DNA of 11,721 bases from Verrucomicrobiota bacterium (GTDB lineage: Bacteria; Verrucomicrobiota; Verrucomicrobiia; Limisphaerales; AV2). Under the pieces are notes generated by a model, which saw only the letters and a program-made list of their open reading frames with translations, had not been told where the DNA came from and searched no databases. Positions 1 through 5,239 of this stretch are shown here, piece by piece (the first letter of the stretch is position 1; every line of letters begins with the position of its first letter). The stretch covers positions 1 through 11,721 of the forward strand of contig QHPA01000066.1 of the NCBI GenBank assembly GCA_003218935.1, given 5' to 3'. A program made the position numbers and the translations under genes.

Positions 1-588
1 CAGAAACAACTTGGCCGGCTTTGGTTCCCCATCGGCCACCTGCGCAAGGACGGCGTGCGACGGCTGGCGCATGAGTACGATCTGCCCAATCGCGACCGCA
101 AGGACAGCCAGGGGATCTGCTTTCTCGGCAAAATCAAGTATCCGGAGTTCGTGCGTCATCACCTCGGCGAACGCGCGGGTGAAATTGTGGAGCTGGAGAC
201 GGGACGAACCCTCGCTGGACATCGCGGTTTCTGGTTTTACACCATCGGCCAGCGCAAAGGCATCGGTCTGGCGGGCGGTCCGTGGTATGTCGTTAAGAAG
301 GATGTGGCCGCCAACCGCGTTTACGTGTCGCACTCCGACCGATTTCTCGATCACGCGCGGCGACAGTTTAACGTAAGTTCGATGAATTGGATCGGAGGCG
401 AGCCGCAGCGACTGCAATTGCAGGCCAAGGTCCGGCACGGACCGCGCCTCACCGATTGCCTGCTCCGCCCGCTCGACGACGGTCGCTGGGAAGTCACGCT
501 GACCGAGCCGGACCAGGGCATTGCTTCCGGTCAATCAGCCGTCTTCTACGACGAGGAACTGTGTTTGGGCGGCGGTGTGATCGAGTAA
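1..588 (+). CDS. mnmA: tRNA-specific 2-thiouridylase MnmA, C-terminal part (5' end outside window)
   Basis: This enzyme takes activated sulfur and makes 2-thiouridine at the wobble position (U34) of Lys, Glu and Gln tRNAs in the cytoplasm. The frame is open from base 1, giving 195 residues against about 360 for the family, so the N-terminal PP-loop half is missing from the window. Diagnostic motifs are visible: FPIGHLRKDGVRRLA, then DSQGICFLG, whose Cys (residue 40 of the fragment) matches the second catalytic Cys of the family (E. coli Cys199), then FYTIGQRKG and the C-terminal beta-barrel region ending in GGGVIE. An in-frame GTG at 55 is not the true start because homology continues upstream of it. 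It converges with proB. Family assignment is secure. Confidence 0.96.
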   Translation, partial: QKQLGRLWFPIGHLRKDGVRRLAHEYDLPNRDRKDSQGICFLGKIKYPEFVRHHLGERAGEIVELETGRTLAGHRGFWFYTIGQRKGIGLAGGPWYVVKKDVAANRVYVSHSDRFLDHARRQFNVSSMNWIGGEPQRLQLQAKVRHGPRLTDCLLRPLDDGRWEVTLTEPDQGIASGQSAVFYDEELCLGGGVIE

Positions 589-688
589 CATTGTCGCCCA
601 CGGTTTCCCTCGACTGTCAGAATTGCCGGTCGGTGTGTTCGACTTCGCGGTTGCTAGGGTGCTGTTCACAAATTCAGTGGGCATTTGT

Positions 689-722
689 CCCTCTCCCCGA
701 GGGAGAGGGCTGGGGTGAGGGG
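689..722. repeat. Hairpin of CCCTCTCCC type followed by TGGGGTGAGGGG
   Basis: CCCTCTCCC (689-697) and GGGAGAGGG (701-709) form a perfect 9-bp stem with a 3-base loop, followed by CTGGGGTGAGGGG. The same string is a familiar dispersed intergenic repeat in many high-G+C bacterial genomes (recalled, not searched). It lies between the convergent genes mnmA and proB, so it could also slow transcription from either side, but no T-tract follows it. Confidence 0.6.
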
Positions 723-737
723 AAATGTGATGCTCGC

Positions 738-758
738 AGTGCCAACCGCGTTGGCACT
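738..758. repeat. 8-bp perfect hairpin between mnmA and proB
   Basis: AGTGCCAA (738-745) and TTGGCACT (751-758) pair perfectly around the loop CCGCG. There is no run of T on either side, so it is not a canonical intrinsic terminator. Its position between two convergent 3' ends makes a transcript-end or mRNA-stability role plausible. Confidence 0.5.
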
Positions 759-821
759 TCCCCAGAAGTCTCCGCATTGCCCAAAGGGCGGTATGGCCTT
801 AAGCCATTCATTCTTTCACGC

Positions 822-838
822 CTCCGGCCTTGCCGGAG
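822..838. repeat. 7-bp hairpin just downstream of proB
   Basis: CTCCGGC (822-828) and GCCGGAG (832-838) pair around CTT. It lies 11 bases past the proB stop codon on the minus strand, where a bidirectional terminator would sit, but no U-tract is present. With the two hairpins upstream it means this 261-base gap is largely made of inverted repeats. Confidence 0.4.
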
Positions 839-849
839 CTCGTTGACTT

Positions 850-1929
850 TCAGAGCACCACTAAATTGTCCCGATGCACCACCTCCACGCGCTGAAGCCG
901 GCGCGCGTTGATTTCACCCGAACTGAAGGCGGCGATGCCACGGGCGAATTCCGTTCCGTCCGGGTCGCAAATGCGCACGACTTCGCCGGCGGCGAATTCC
1001 CCTTCGCAACGCGCGATGCCAGGCGGGAGCAAGCTCTTTCCTTTTTCGCGCAGCGCCTTCTTCGCGCCTTCATCCACAAACAGCGACCCTTTTGGATGAT
1101 GGAAAAAGGCAATCCAGCGTTTGCGTCCCTTCAGCTTGTTCGGTTGCGGCACGAACAGCGTGCCTTCTTCTTCACCGGCCAGAATCGCGGCGAGCACATG
1201 CTTCTTCTTTCCCGAAGCGATGACCAGCGGAATGCCGGAACGAGTCACTATTTTGGCGGCTTGAATCTTCGTCGCCATGCCGCCGACGGCCGTCGCACTG
1301 TCGGTTCCGCCGGCAAGTTTCTCAACCCGTTCGTCAACCTGCTCGATGGCCGGAATGGTTTTTGGATTCGCATGACCGAAGTTTTCAATCACGCCATTAA
1401 CAGTCGTCAGTACCACCAGCAAATCGGCGGGCAACAGGCAGGCGACGAGCGCGGAGAGCTGGTCGTTGTCGCCAAACTGCAGTTCCGTAAAGGAAACTGC
1501 GTCGTTTTCGTTGATGATGGGAACGACGCCGCGGCCCAGCAGGGTGACCAGTGTGTTGCGGGCGTTGAGATGGCGCTCATGGTGTTGCAAGTCGTCGTGT
1601 GTGAGCAGGACTTGGGCGACGTTCAGTCCAAACATCGAAAACAATTTGTCGTAAGTCGTCATCAGTCGTGACTGACCCACGGCGGCGCAGGCCTGCAATT
1701 CCGCGAGATCATTCGGGCGTTTTTCGTAGCCCAGCGCGCCCATGCCGGCCCCGACCGCGCCGGAAGTCACCAGCACGATTTCCACGCCCGCTTTGCGCCG
1801 GTCGGCCATCTGCGCGACCAACTGCTCCATCTGCGCGAGGTCAGGTTGCTTGCGGCTGTCGGTGAGGACGCCGGTGCCCAGCTTCACGACGACGCGGCTG
1901 GCGTTTTTGAGAGACTCACGATGGCTCAT
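850..1929 (-). CDS. proB: Glutamate 5-kinase (gamma-glutamyl kinase)
   Basis: It catalyses the first step of proline synthesis, ATP plus glutamate to glutamyl 5-phosphate. The 359 residues match the family length (E. coli 367). An amino-acid kinase domain covers residues 1 to about 260: VVKLGTG with Lys16, TSGAVGAG at 55-62, QACAAVGQS at 79-87, PIINENDAVS at 137-146, FGDNDQLSA at 152-160 and GGMATKIQAA at 216-225. A PUA domain covers about 275-350 and the protein ends in VVHRDNLVVL, a typical ProB tail. The stretch around 174-190 reads TTVNGVIENFGHANPK where most ProB proteins have a TDVDGLY.ADPR-like motif, a lineage variant. proA is not adjacent. No Shine-Dalgarno sequence precedes the ATG; a promoter-like pair lies 11 bp upstream. 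Confidence 0.96.
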   Translation of the reverse strand: MSHRESLKNASRVVVKLGTGVLTDSRKQPDLAQMEQLVAQMADRRKAGVEIVLVTSGAVGAGMGALGYEKRPNDLAELQACAAVGQSRLMTTYDKLFSMFGLNVAQVLLTHDDLQHHERHLNARNTLVTLLGRGVVPIINENDAVSFTELQFGDNDQLSALVACLLPADLLVVLTTVNGVIENFGHANPKTIPAIEQVDERVEKLAGGTDSATAVGGMATKIQAAKIVTRSGIPLVIASGKKKHVLAAILAGEEEGTLFVPQPNKLKGRKRWIAFFHHPKGSLFVDEGAKKALREKGKSLLPPGIARCEGEFAAGEVVRICDPDGTEFARGIAAFSSGEINARRLQRVEVVHRDNLVVL

Positions 1930-1938
1930 GGCGGGCGT

Positions 1939-1970
1939 AGGCTATAGGCGACAGGCCAAAGGCAGCAAGC
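1939..1970. repeat. Degenerate heptamer repeat (AGGCnnn) in the proB promoter
   Basis: Units start at 1939, 1946, 1953 and 1960 (AGGCTAT, AGGCGAC, AGGCCAA, AGGCAGC), and AAGC begins a fifth at 1967. The strict 7-bp phase of AGGC over four units is visible by eye. It lies in the 98-bp divergent gap between proB and the M42 peptidase gene, on top of the proposed proB -35 and -10 boxes. Confidence 0.6.
1941..1968 (-). promoter_or_regulatory. Candidate proB promoter (TTGCTG-N16-TATAGC)
   Basis: On the minus strand TTGCTG (1968-1963) is followed by 16 bases and TATAGC (1946-1941), then 11 bases to the proB ATG. The 16-base spacing is the same as in four other candidate promoters in this window, which is the main support. 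The region overlaps the heptamer repeat at 1939-1970. Confidence 0.4.
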
Positions 1971-2027
1971 AGAAGCTGGCGAGGGCGCCCTTTTGGCTCT
2001 TGCCTCACGACCGGCCCCTGTTGCCTA

Positions 2028-3107
2028 ATGCGCCCCATGCGCGAGCAGTCATTGAATTTCCTGAGAACGCTCGTCAATACCCCCAGCCCCTCCGGACACG
2101 AGGCGCGCGGCCAGCGCGTCTGGCGCGACTATGTCAAGCCATACGCCGATGAGACCTTTTCCGACGCGTACGGAAACTGCGTCGCGGCGTTGAACAAAGG
2201 CGGTTCGCCGCGGCTGATGCTGGCGGCGCACGCGGACGAGATCGCGATGGCCGTCAATTACATCAACGACGAAGGCTTCATCTATGTGCGGAAGCTCGGC
2301 GGTATCGACGCAGCCATCACCAAAGCGCAGCGTGTCGTTATTCACACGCGCAACGGTCCGGTGAAAGGCGTCGTGGGAAATGTTGCGCCGCATCTGACGA
2401 AAATGGACAAGGAACGCAAGCTGCCACTGATACACGAGTTGTTCATCGATATTGGCGCCACCGGTCGCAAGGAAGCGGAGAAACTGGTCCGCATCGGCGA
2501 CCCGATTACGCTGGCAGACGAGTTCGAGCTGTTGCGGAATGATTTGGCTATTGCACGGGCCTTTGACAACCGCGTTGGCACGTTCGCGGTGGCCGAAGCG
2601 CTGCGCCTGTTACATGAATCGAAGCGCAAGTTGAACGCGGAAATCTGCGCCGTTTCGAACATCATGGAAGAGACCGGCTTGCTCGGGGCGCGGCAGATCG
2701 CCTACTCGCTTAAACCGGACGTGGCACTGGTCGTGGACGTGACGCACGCGACCGATTACCCGACGGTGGACAAGCCGCAGCACGGCGACGTGAAAATCGG
2801 CAAGGGCCCAACTGTCACCCACGGCGGCGGCAATCACCTTGAAGTCGTCGCGCGCGTCGAGGCCGTGGCGAAGCAGAAGAGAATTGATTTGCAACACGAA
2901 GCGACGTCGGCGACCGGCGGGACGGACACCGACGTGATTTTCCGAACGCGCGGCGGCATTGCGAGCGCGCTCATCAGCCTGCCGGACCGTTACATGCACT
3001 CGCCGGTCGAGTTGGTCAGCTTGAAGGATTTGGAAAAGATCCCGGAGCTGATGGCTGGTTTTGCGCTGTCGCTGAAGCGCAATGAGGAATTCAAGGTGAA
3101 GATTTAA
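2028..3107 (+). CDS. M42 family metallo-aminopeptidase (FrvX / CelM / PepA type)
   Basis: This is a cytoplasmic, probably oligomeric di-metal aminopeptidase that trims peptides; family members are often mislabelled endoglucanase M. The 359 residues fit the family. The metal-site residues are all present: His68 in AAHADE, Asp180 in RAFDNRVG, Glu214 (general base) and Glu215 in MEETG, Asp237 in VVDVTHATD, and His324 in RYMHSP; GGTDTD at 298-303 is also typical. Substrate preference (glutamyl, leucyl or lysyl) cannot be read from these motifs. The ATG at 2037 would give MREQSLNFL, closer to the usual N-terminus, so the true start may be 9 bases later. It is divergent from proB and convergent with the AsmA-like gene. 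No Shine-Dalgarno sequence or convincing promoter is visible. Confidence 0.93.
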   Translation: MRPMREQSLNFLRTLVNTPSPSGHEARGQRVWRDYVKPYADETFSDAYGNCVAALNKGGSPRLMLAAHADEIAMAVNYINDEGFIYVRKLGGIDAAITKAQRVVIHTRNGPVKGVVGNVAPHLTKMDKERKLPLIHELFIDIGATGRKEAEKLVRIGDPITLADEFELLRNDLAIARAFDNRVGTFAVAEALRLLHESKRKLNAEICAVSNIMEETGLLGARQIAYSLKPDVALVVDVTHATDYPTVDKPQHGDVKIGKGPTVTHGGGNHLEVVARVEAVAKQKRIDLQHEATSATGGTDTDVIFRTRGGIASALISLPDRYMHSPVELVSLKDLEKIPELMAGFALSLKRNEEFKVKI

Positions 3108-3130
3108 CCCGCTGGAAAGGCGTGCGGAGT

Positions 3131-3159
3131 CCGGGTTTTGAAGCTTGGGAGCTTGCCCG
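3131..3159. repeat. Imperfect hairpin between two convergent genes
   Basis: CGGG (3132-3135) and AAGCT (3141-3145) pair with CCCG (3156-3159) and AGCTT (3150-3154) around TGGG, with an unpaired TTTTG on one side only. It fills the 59-base gap between the M42 peptidase gene and the AsmA-like gene and could end transcripts from either side, but it is weak. Confidence 0.3.
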
Positions 3160-3166
3160 TCGGTGG

Positions 3167-3898
3167 CTACTTCTTTTTGAGTTGGTCGGTCACCCCATCG
3201 AGCGCCTTCGGAGTTTCTTTTTCGGCAGACTGGGACAAATTCCGAAGCGCGTTTGTTCCGTGTTTCAGCGTGCCTTCGGAAAGGAAATTCACATCCTTTT
3301 CGAGCTGGATCCTGGCTATCAACGGTTCCAGGTCCTTCATCGATTTCACGTTCTGGACGGTTTCATTTTTGTACCCGACGTAGATTTCCGCGTTTTGAGC
3401 CGGGTCCTTTTCACTGGTGAATTTCAATCTTCCGATGGTCAGCCTGAGTGTGTCGATCCCCGCGAATTCGGTTTTGGATTCACTCGACCCCGAGGCCGAT
3501 GCCCTCTGTTTCTGCCGTTCTTGCAGCGCCTCCAGGTTGGTCTTGCCGTCTTTGTTCTGGACGATGTGCAGTTCGCCGAGATTGATTCGCAGGAGGTTCA
3601 GATGGACTTTCCTGGCGCGCAGCGCCGGCAAGTCGTATTGGGCATGCAATTCGGGAACATCAATGAAAGTCGAGCCGCCGAAATCCGGGGAGTTAACCAG
3701 TTTGAAATTCTCCAGCGCAACCGTAGGGCTCCGGAGGCCGATGGACACCTTGCCGATCTTCACCTCCAGGCCGGTCTGCTCCCGGATCTGCCTTTCCGCC
3801 AGCGCTTTCGCGATCGGATCCAGAAACAACACCAACAGTACCGCCAGCAGAACCAGAACGAGGATGAGCCGGAAAAACCACTTGAAGAGTTTCTTCAT
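3167..3898 (-). CDS. AsmA-like inner-membrane-anchored protein
   Basis: The 243-residue protein has a short basic N-terminus (MKKLFKWFFR) and one strong membrane segment at about 8-27, followed by a periplasmic part. Residues 30 to 125 have the pattern of the N-terminal AsmA domain: LAERQIREQTGLEVKIGKV, then a stretch on SPTVALENFKLVNSPDFGG and ELHAQYDLPALRARKVHL, ending NKDGKTNLEAL. AsmA-family proteins sit in the cell envelope and bear on outer-membrane lipid or protein assembly; this one is far shorter than E. coli AsmA (about 617 residues) and carries only the N-terminal module. The C-terminus (130-243) is polar, Lys/Ser/Glu-rich and possibly helical. A promoter-like pair with the -10 box 6 bp from the ATG is present. 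Exact role unknown. Confidence 0.82.
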   Translation of the reverse strand: MKKLFKWFFRLILVLVLLAVLLVLFLDPIAKALAERQIREQTGLEVKIGKVSIGLRSPTVALENFKLVNSPDFGGSTFIDVPELHAQYDLPALRARKVHLNLLRINLGELHIVQNKDGKTNLEALQERQKQRASASGSSESKTEFAGIDTLRLTIGRLKFTSEKDPAQNAEIYVGYKNETVQNVKSMKDLEPLIARIQLEKDVNFLSEGTLKHGTNALRNLSQSAEKETPKALDGVTDQLKKK

Positions 3899-3969
3899 GT
3901 TCGATGTTTACCACGCGCATCACGCCGCCGACAACCGCTAACTGGCAGCTCGAACAACCAACATCGAAC
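3899..3969. repeat. 10-bp inverted repeat of the TCGAAC heptamer family
   Basis: GTTCGATGTT (3899-3908), touching the start codon of the AsmA-like gene, is the exact reverse complement of AACATCGAAC (3960-3969); CTCGAAC also occurs at 3950-3955. These are the same units that form tandem arrays at 4178-4205 and inside recG at 6355-6389. The 51-base interior shows no gene. Confidence 0.5.
3905..3934 (-). promoter_or_regulatory. Candidate promoter of the AsmA-like gene (TTGTCG-N18-TAAACA)
   Basis: On the minus strand TTGTCG (3934-3929), 18 bases, TAAACA (3910-3905), then 6 bases (TCGAAC) to the ATG. The 6-base gap between -10 box and start codon recurs at three other genes here. A transcript from it would be leaderless or nearly so. 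Confidence 0.35.
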
Positions 3970-4010
3970 CCTGACCTCTAAAGGAGAGAAATCAGGGCTC
4001 GACGGAGTCT

Positions 4011-4173
4011 CGCCCCACCCGGTTCATGGAAAGCCTCCACGACTTTTCTGTCGCGCATTGGGACCATGAACCGCTGCGCCTCACAGAGGCGCGGTCCGGA
4101 CCGCGGGTCTGCGACCCGCAGCCTGCTCGGTTCATGGGAAGTCACCTTTCGCCATAGCTCACGCATTGGCCCC
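4011..4173. repeat. Composite dispersed repeat with CCATGAACCG boxes and GC hairpins
   Basis: This is most of the 324-base non-coding gap 3899-4222. CGGTTCATGG occurs at 4020-4029 and 4128-4137, and its inverse CCATGAACCG at 4064-4073. The two 46-base stretches 4020-4065 and 4128-4173 are related: both begin CGGTTCATGG and have GCATTGG at the same distance. Between them are GCGCCTC/GAGGCGC, the perfect 14-bp palindrome at 4091-4104 (GCGGTCCGGACCGC) and GCGGGTC (4103-4109) TGC GACCCGC (4113-4119). Read on the minus strand, 4029-4011 (CCATGAACCGGGTGGGGCG) nearly repeats the sequence at 7960-7979. Nothing in it looks coding. Confidence 0.65.
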
Positions 4174-4177
4174 CTCT

Positions 4178-4205
4178 GTTCGATGTTGGATATTCGATGT
4201 TCGTC
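4178..4205. repeat. Heptamer array GTTCGAT/GTTGGAT/ATTCGAT/GTTCGTC
   Basis: Four 7-bp units in perfect phase start at 4178, 4185, 4192 and 4199, ending 17 bases downstream of the stop of the minus-strand gene at 4223. Read on the minus strand the unit is ATCGAAC, the same as one of the units inside recG. Confidence 0.7.
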
Positions 4206-4222
4206 CCTGGCCTGGCTCGATT

Positions 4223-4831
4223 TCATAGCGGAATATCTTCCGGCCGGACTTCCATACATTCATCCTGATCCTCCCAGACGACTGCGGGATAAAAGTCCAA
4301 AAACTTCGGGGCGATTTGCGCCCCGACTTGTGCCAGCAAACGCTCGGTTTCCCTCGCGGCGTTTTCGTAGGCGCGGTCGTAGTCGCCGACGCTTTTGCGC
4401 TGACGGTCTTCCCAGTGCGCGACGGCGTGAACAGGCGCATATTCTTCCGCCCAGGATTTGAGGGAGGATTGGAGTTCGGCGGGGATTTCTTCCAACGGCA
4501 CCGCGGTGGCCGAACAATGCTGACAGACCAGACCCGATTCGAGCACATCGCGGGTGACCAGCGGCAGCAAGGGCGCGCGGCAACAAGCCGCTTCGGTGTA
4601 AGCCGGCGGCGGAGTCGCCAGACGCTGCAGCCAGATTTGCCGGTCGTGCGCGATCTGCGCGGCCAGGCGATAGGCGCCGAGCAGCGGGTGCGACAGTCGC
4701 CAGGCGCGGCCTTTCAGTTGCCCCAGTGTTTGTGCCAACCAGCGGGCGAGCGTCAGATCATCGAAGTCATGAAACACGCGGCCGTATTCCTGCCAGAGTT
4801 TGTCGAGCGGTGATTCAGGATCAATCGCCAT
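4223..4831 (-). CDS. Hypothetical protein with a CC...CxHC cysteine cluster
   Basis: I do not recognise this family. From the ATG at 4831 it has 202 residues; an upstream TTG at 4852 would add seven, but the ATG starts a more natural MAIDPESPLDKLWQEYGRVFHDF. The N-terminal half is mostly helical with many Leu, Trp and Arg. In the middle two cysteines (CC, 83-84) and CQHC (103-106) could form a small metal site, though the spacing fits no ribbon I can name. The C-terminal half is acidic and helical, ending DECMEVRPEDIPL. There is no signal peptide or membrane segment, so it is probably cytoplasmic. Frame, length and start context support a real gene. It is flanked on both sides by heptamer arrays, so it is probably transcribed alone. 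Confidence 0.75.
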   Translation of the reverse strand: MAIDPESPLDKLWQEYGRVFHDFDDLTLARWLAQTLGQLKGRAWRLSHPLLGAYRLAAQIAHDRQIWLQRLATPPPAYTEAACCRAPLLPLVTRDVLESGLVCQHCSATAVPLEEIPAELQSSLKSWAEEYAPVHAVAHWEDRQRKSVGDYDRAYENAARETERLLAQVGAQIAPKFLDFYPAVVWEDQDECMEVRPEDIPL

Positions 4832-4839
4832 TGCGCTAC

Positions 4840-4866
4840 AGCTTAGGTTCAAAGTTCAAAGTTCAA
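4840..4866 (-). promoter_or_regulatory. Candidate promoter of the hypothetical gene, -35 box inside a heptamer array
   Basis: On the minus strand TAAGCT (4845-4840) lies 8 bases from the ATG, and TTGAAC (4866-4861) lies 15 bases further up and is one unit of the heptamer repeat. Neighbouring units would put TTGAAC at spacings of 8 and 29, so only this one fits. Confidence 0.3.
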
Positions 4867-4891
4867 AGTTGAAAGTTCAAAGTTGAAAGTT
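4847..4891. repeat. Heptamer tandem array GTTCAAA / GTTGAAA
   Basis: Six perfect 7-bp units (GTTCAAA at 4847, 4854, 4861 and 4875; GTTGAAA at 4868 and 4882) plus GTT. On the minus strand the unit reads TTTGAAC, identical to the last unit of the array inside recG (6383-6389). It stands immediately upstream of the hypothetical gene at 4223-4831. Confidence 0.9.
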
Positions 4892-4893
4892 GC

Positions 4894-4956
4894 CCGGGCA
4901 TAGGGTTGGACCGGAGCCCTCAACTCCGGTTCGGCGCGGACAAGCACGATGCCCGG
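4894..4956. repeat. Nested hairpin element
   Basis: The outer arms CCGGGCAT (4894-4901) and ATGCCCGG (4949-4956) enclose the inner arms ACCGGAG (4910-4916) and CTCCGGT (4924-4930). It is part of the 408-base non-coding gap 4832-5239, which otherwise holds heptamers, the element at 5015-5166 and the recG promoter. From 4957 to 5014 I see nothing definite. Confidence 0.5.
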
Positions 4957-5014
4957 AGCATGCCTAACTGGAATTCGGCGCTCCCCGCGCGCGCTTAGCC
5001 GTAAGTAGTAGAGA

Positions 5015-5166
5015 GTAGGGCAGGCGTCCCGCCTGCCCAGCAGGGCAACTGGTTTCGTCGGATCGAGCGATGTCGGCGGGCACCACTAAAAAGTGATCGG
5101 CTGGGATCTTCGAATTTGCCCGCTCGGACTGGCGTCCGAGCGGGGCAGGCGAGACGCCTGCCCTAC
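5015..5166. repeat. 152-bp palindromic element, GTAG...CTAC ends
   Basis: GTAGGGCAGGCGTC (5015-5028) and GACGCCTGCCCTAC (5153-5166) are perfect 14-bp outer inverted repeats. Each arm also folds on itself: GGGCAGGCG/CGCCTGCCC at 5018-5038 and again at 5143-5163. CGCTCGGAC (5121-5129) and GTCCGAGCG (5134-5142) form a third hairpin. There is no open reading frame and no transposase. The end sequence GTAG...CTAC is shared with the elements at 8129-8190 and 11316-11385. Confidence 0.8.
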
Positions 5167-5195
5167 CTTGGACTAAATTGATATGGCTTAGCTCA

Positions 5196-5216
5196 ACTTT
5201 GGACTTTGGCCTCCGG
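5196..5216. repeat. Short heptamer repeat in the recG promoter
   Basis: ACTTTGG (5196-5202), ACTTTGG (5203-5209) and CCTCCGG (5210-5216) are in 7-bp phase, the third diverged. The proposed recG -35 box TTGGCC (5206-5211) straddles the second and third units. Confidence 0.4.
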
Positions 5217-5233
5217 GTTTTCGACTCTATAAC
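5206..5233 (+). promoter_or_regulatory. Candidate recG promoter (TTGGCC-N16-TATAAC)
   Basis: TTGGCC (5206-5211), 16 bases, TATAAC (5228-5233), then 6 bases to the GTG start at 5240. The geometry is identical to the promoters proposed at 7328-7355 and 7553-7580. With +1 about 7 bases after the -10 box the mRNA would begin at or beside the start codon. Confidence 0.45.
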
Positions 5234-5239
5234 CGTCGC

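Noticed and set aside
3122..4069. 315-codon plus-strand frame opposite the AsmA-like gene
   Set aside because: The minus-strand frame has a membrane segment, AsmA motifs and a promoter; the plus-strand product is Phe/Arg/Gln-rich and runs into repeats.
3978..4461. Small frames in the repeat gap 3978-4259 (minus) and 4066-4461 (plus)
   Set aside because: They are translations of palindromes and heptamers, partly overlapping the hypothetical gene in another frame, with no independent support.
4832..4852. TTG start at 4852 for the hypothetical gene
   Set aside because: It would begin inside the heptamer array and upstream of the proposed -10 box; the ATG at 4831 is more natural.
4847..4891. 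Possible CRISPR-like array
   Set aside because: The units are 7 bp with no spacers and there are no cas genes; it is a plain tandem repeat.
5015..5166. Insertion sequence
   Set aside because: It has good inverted ends but only 152 bp, no transposase frame and no flanking duplication that I can see; at most a non-autonomous element.
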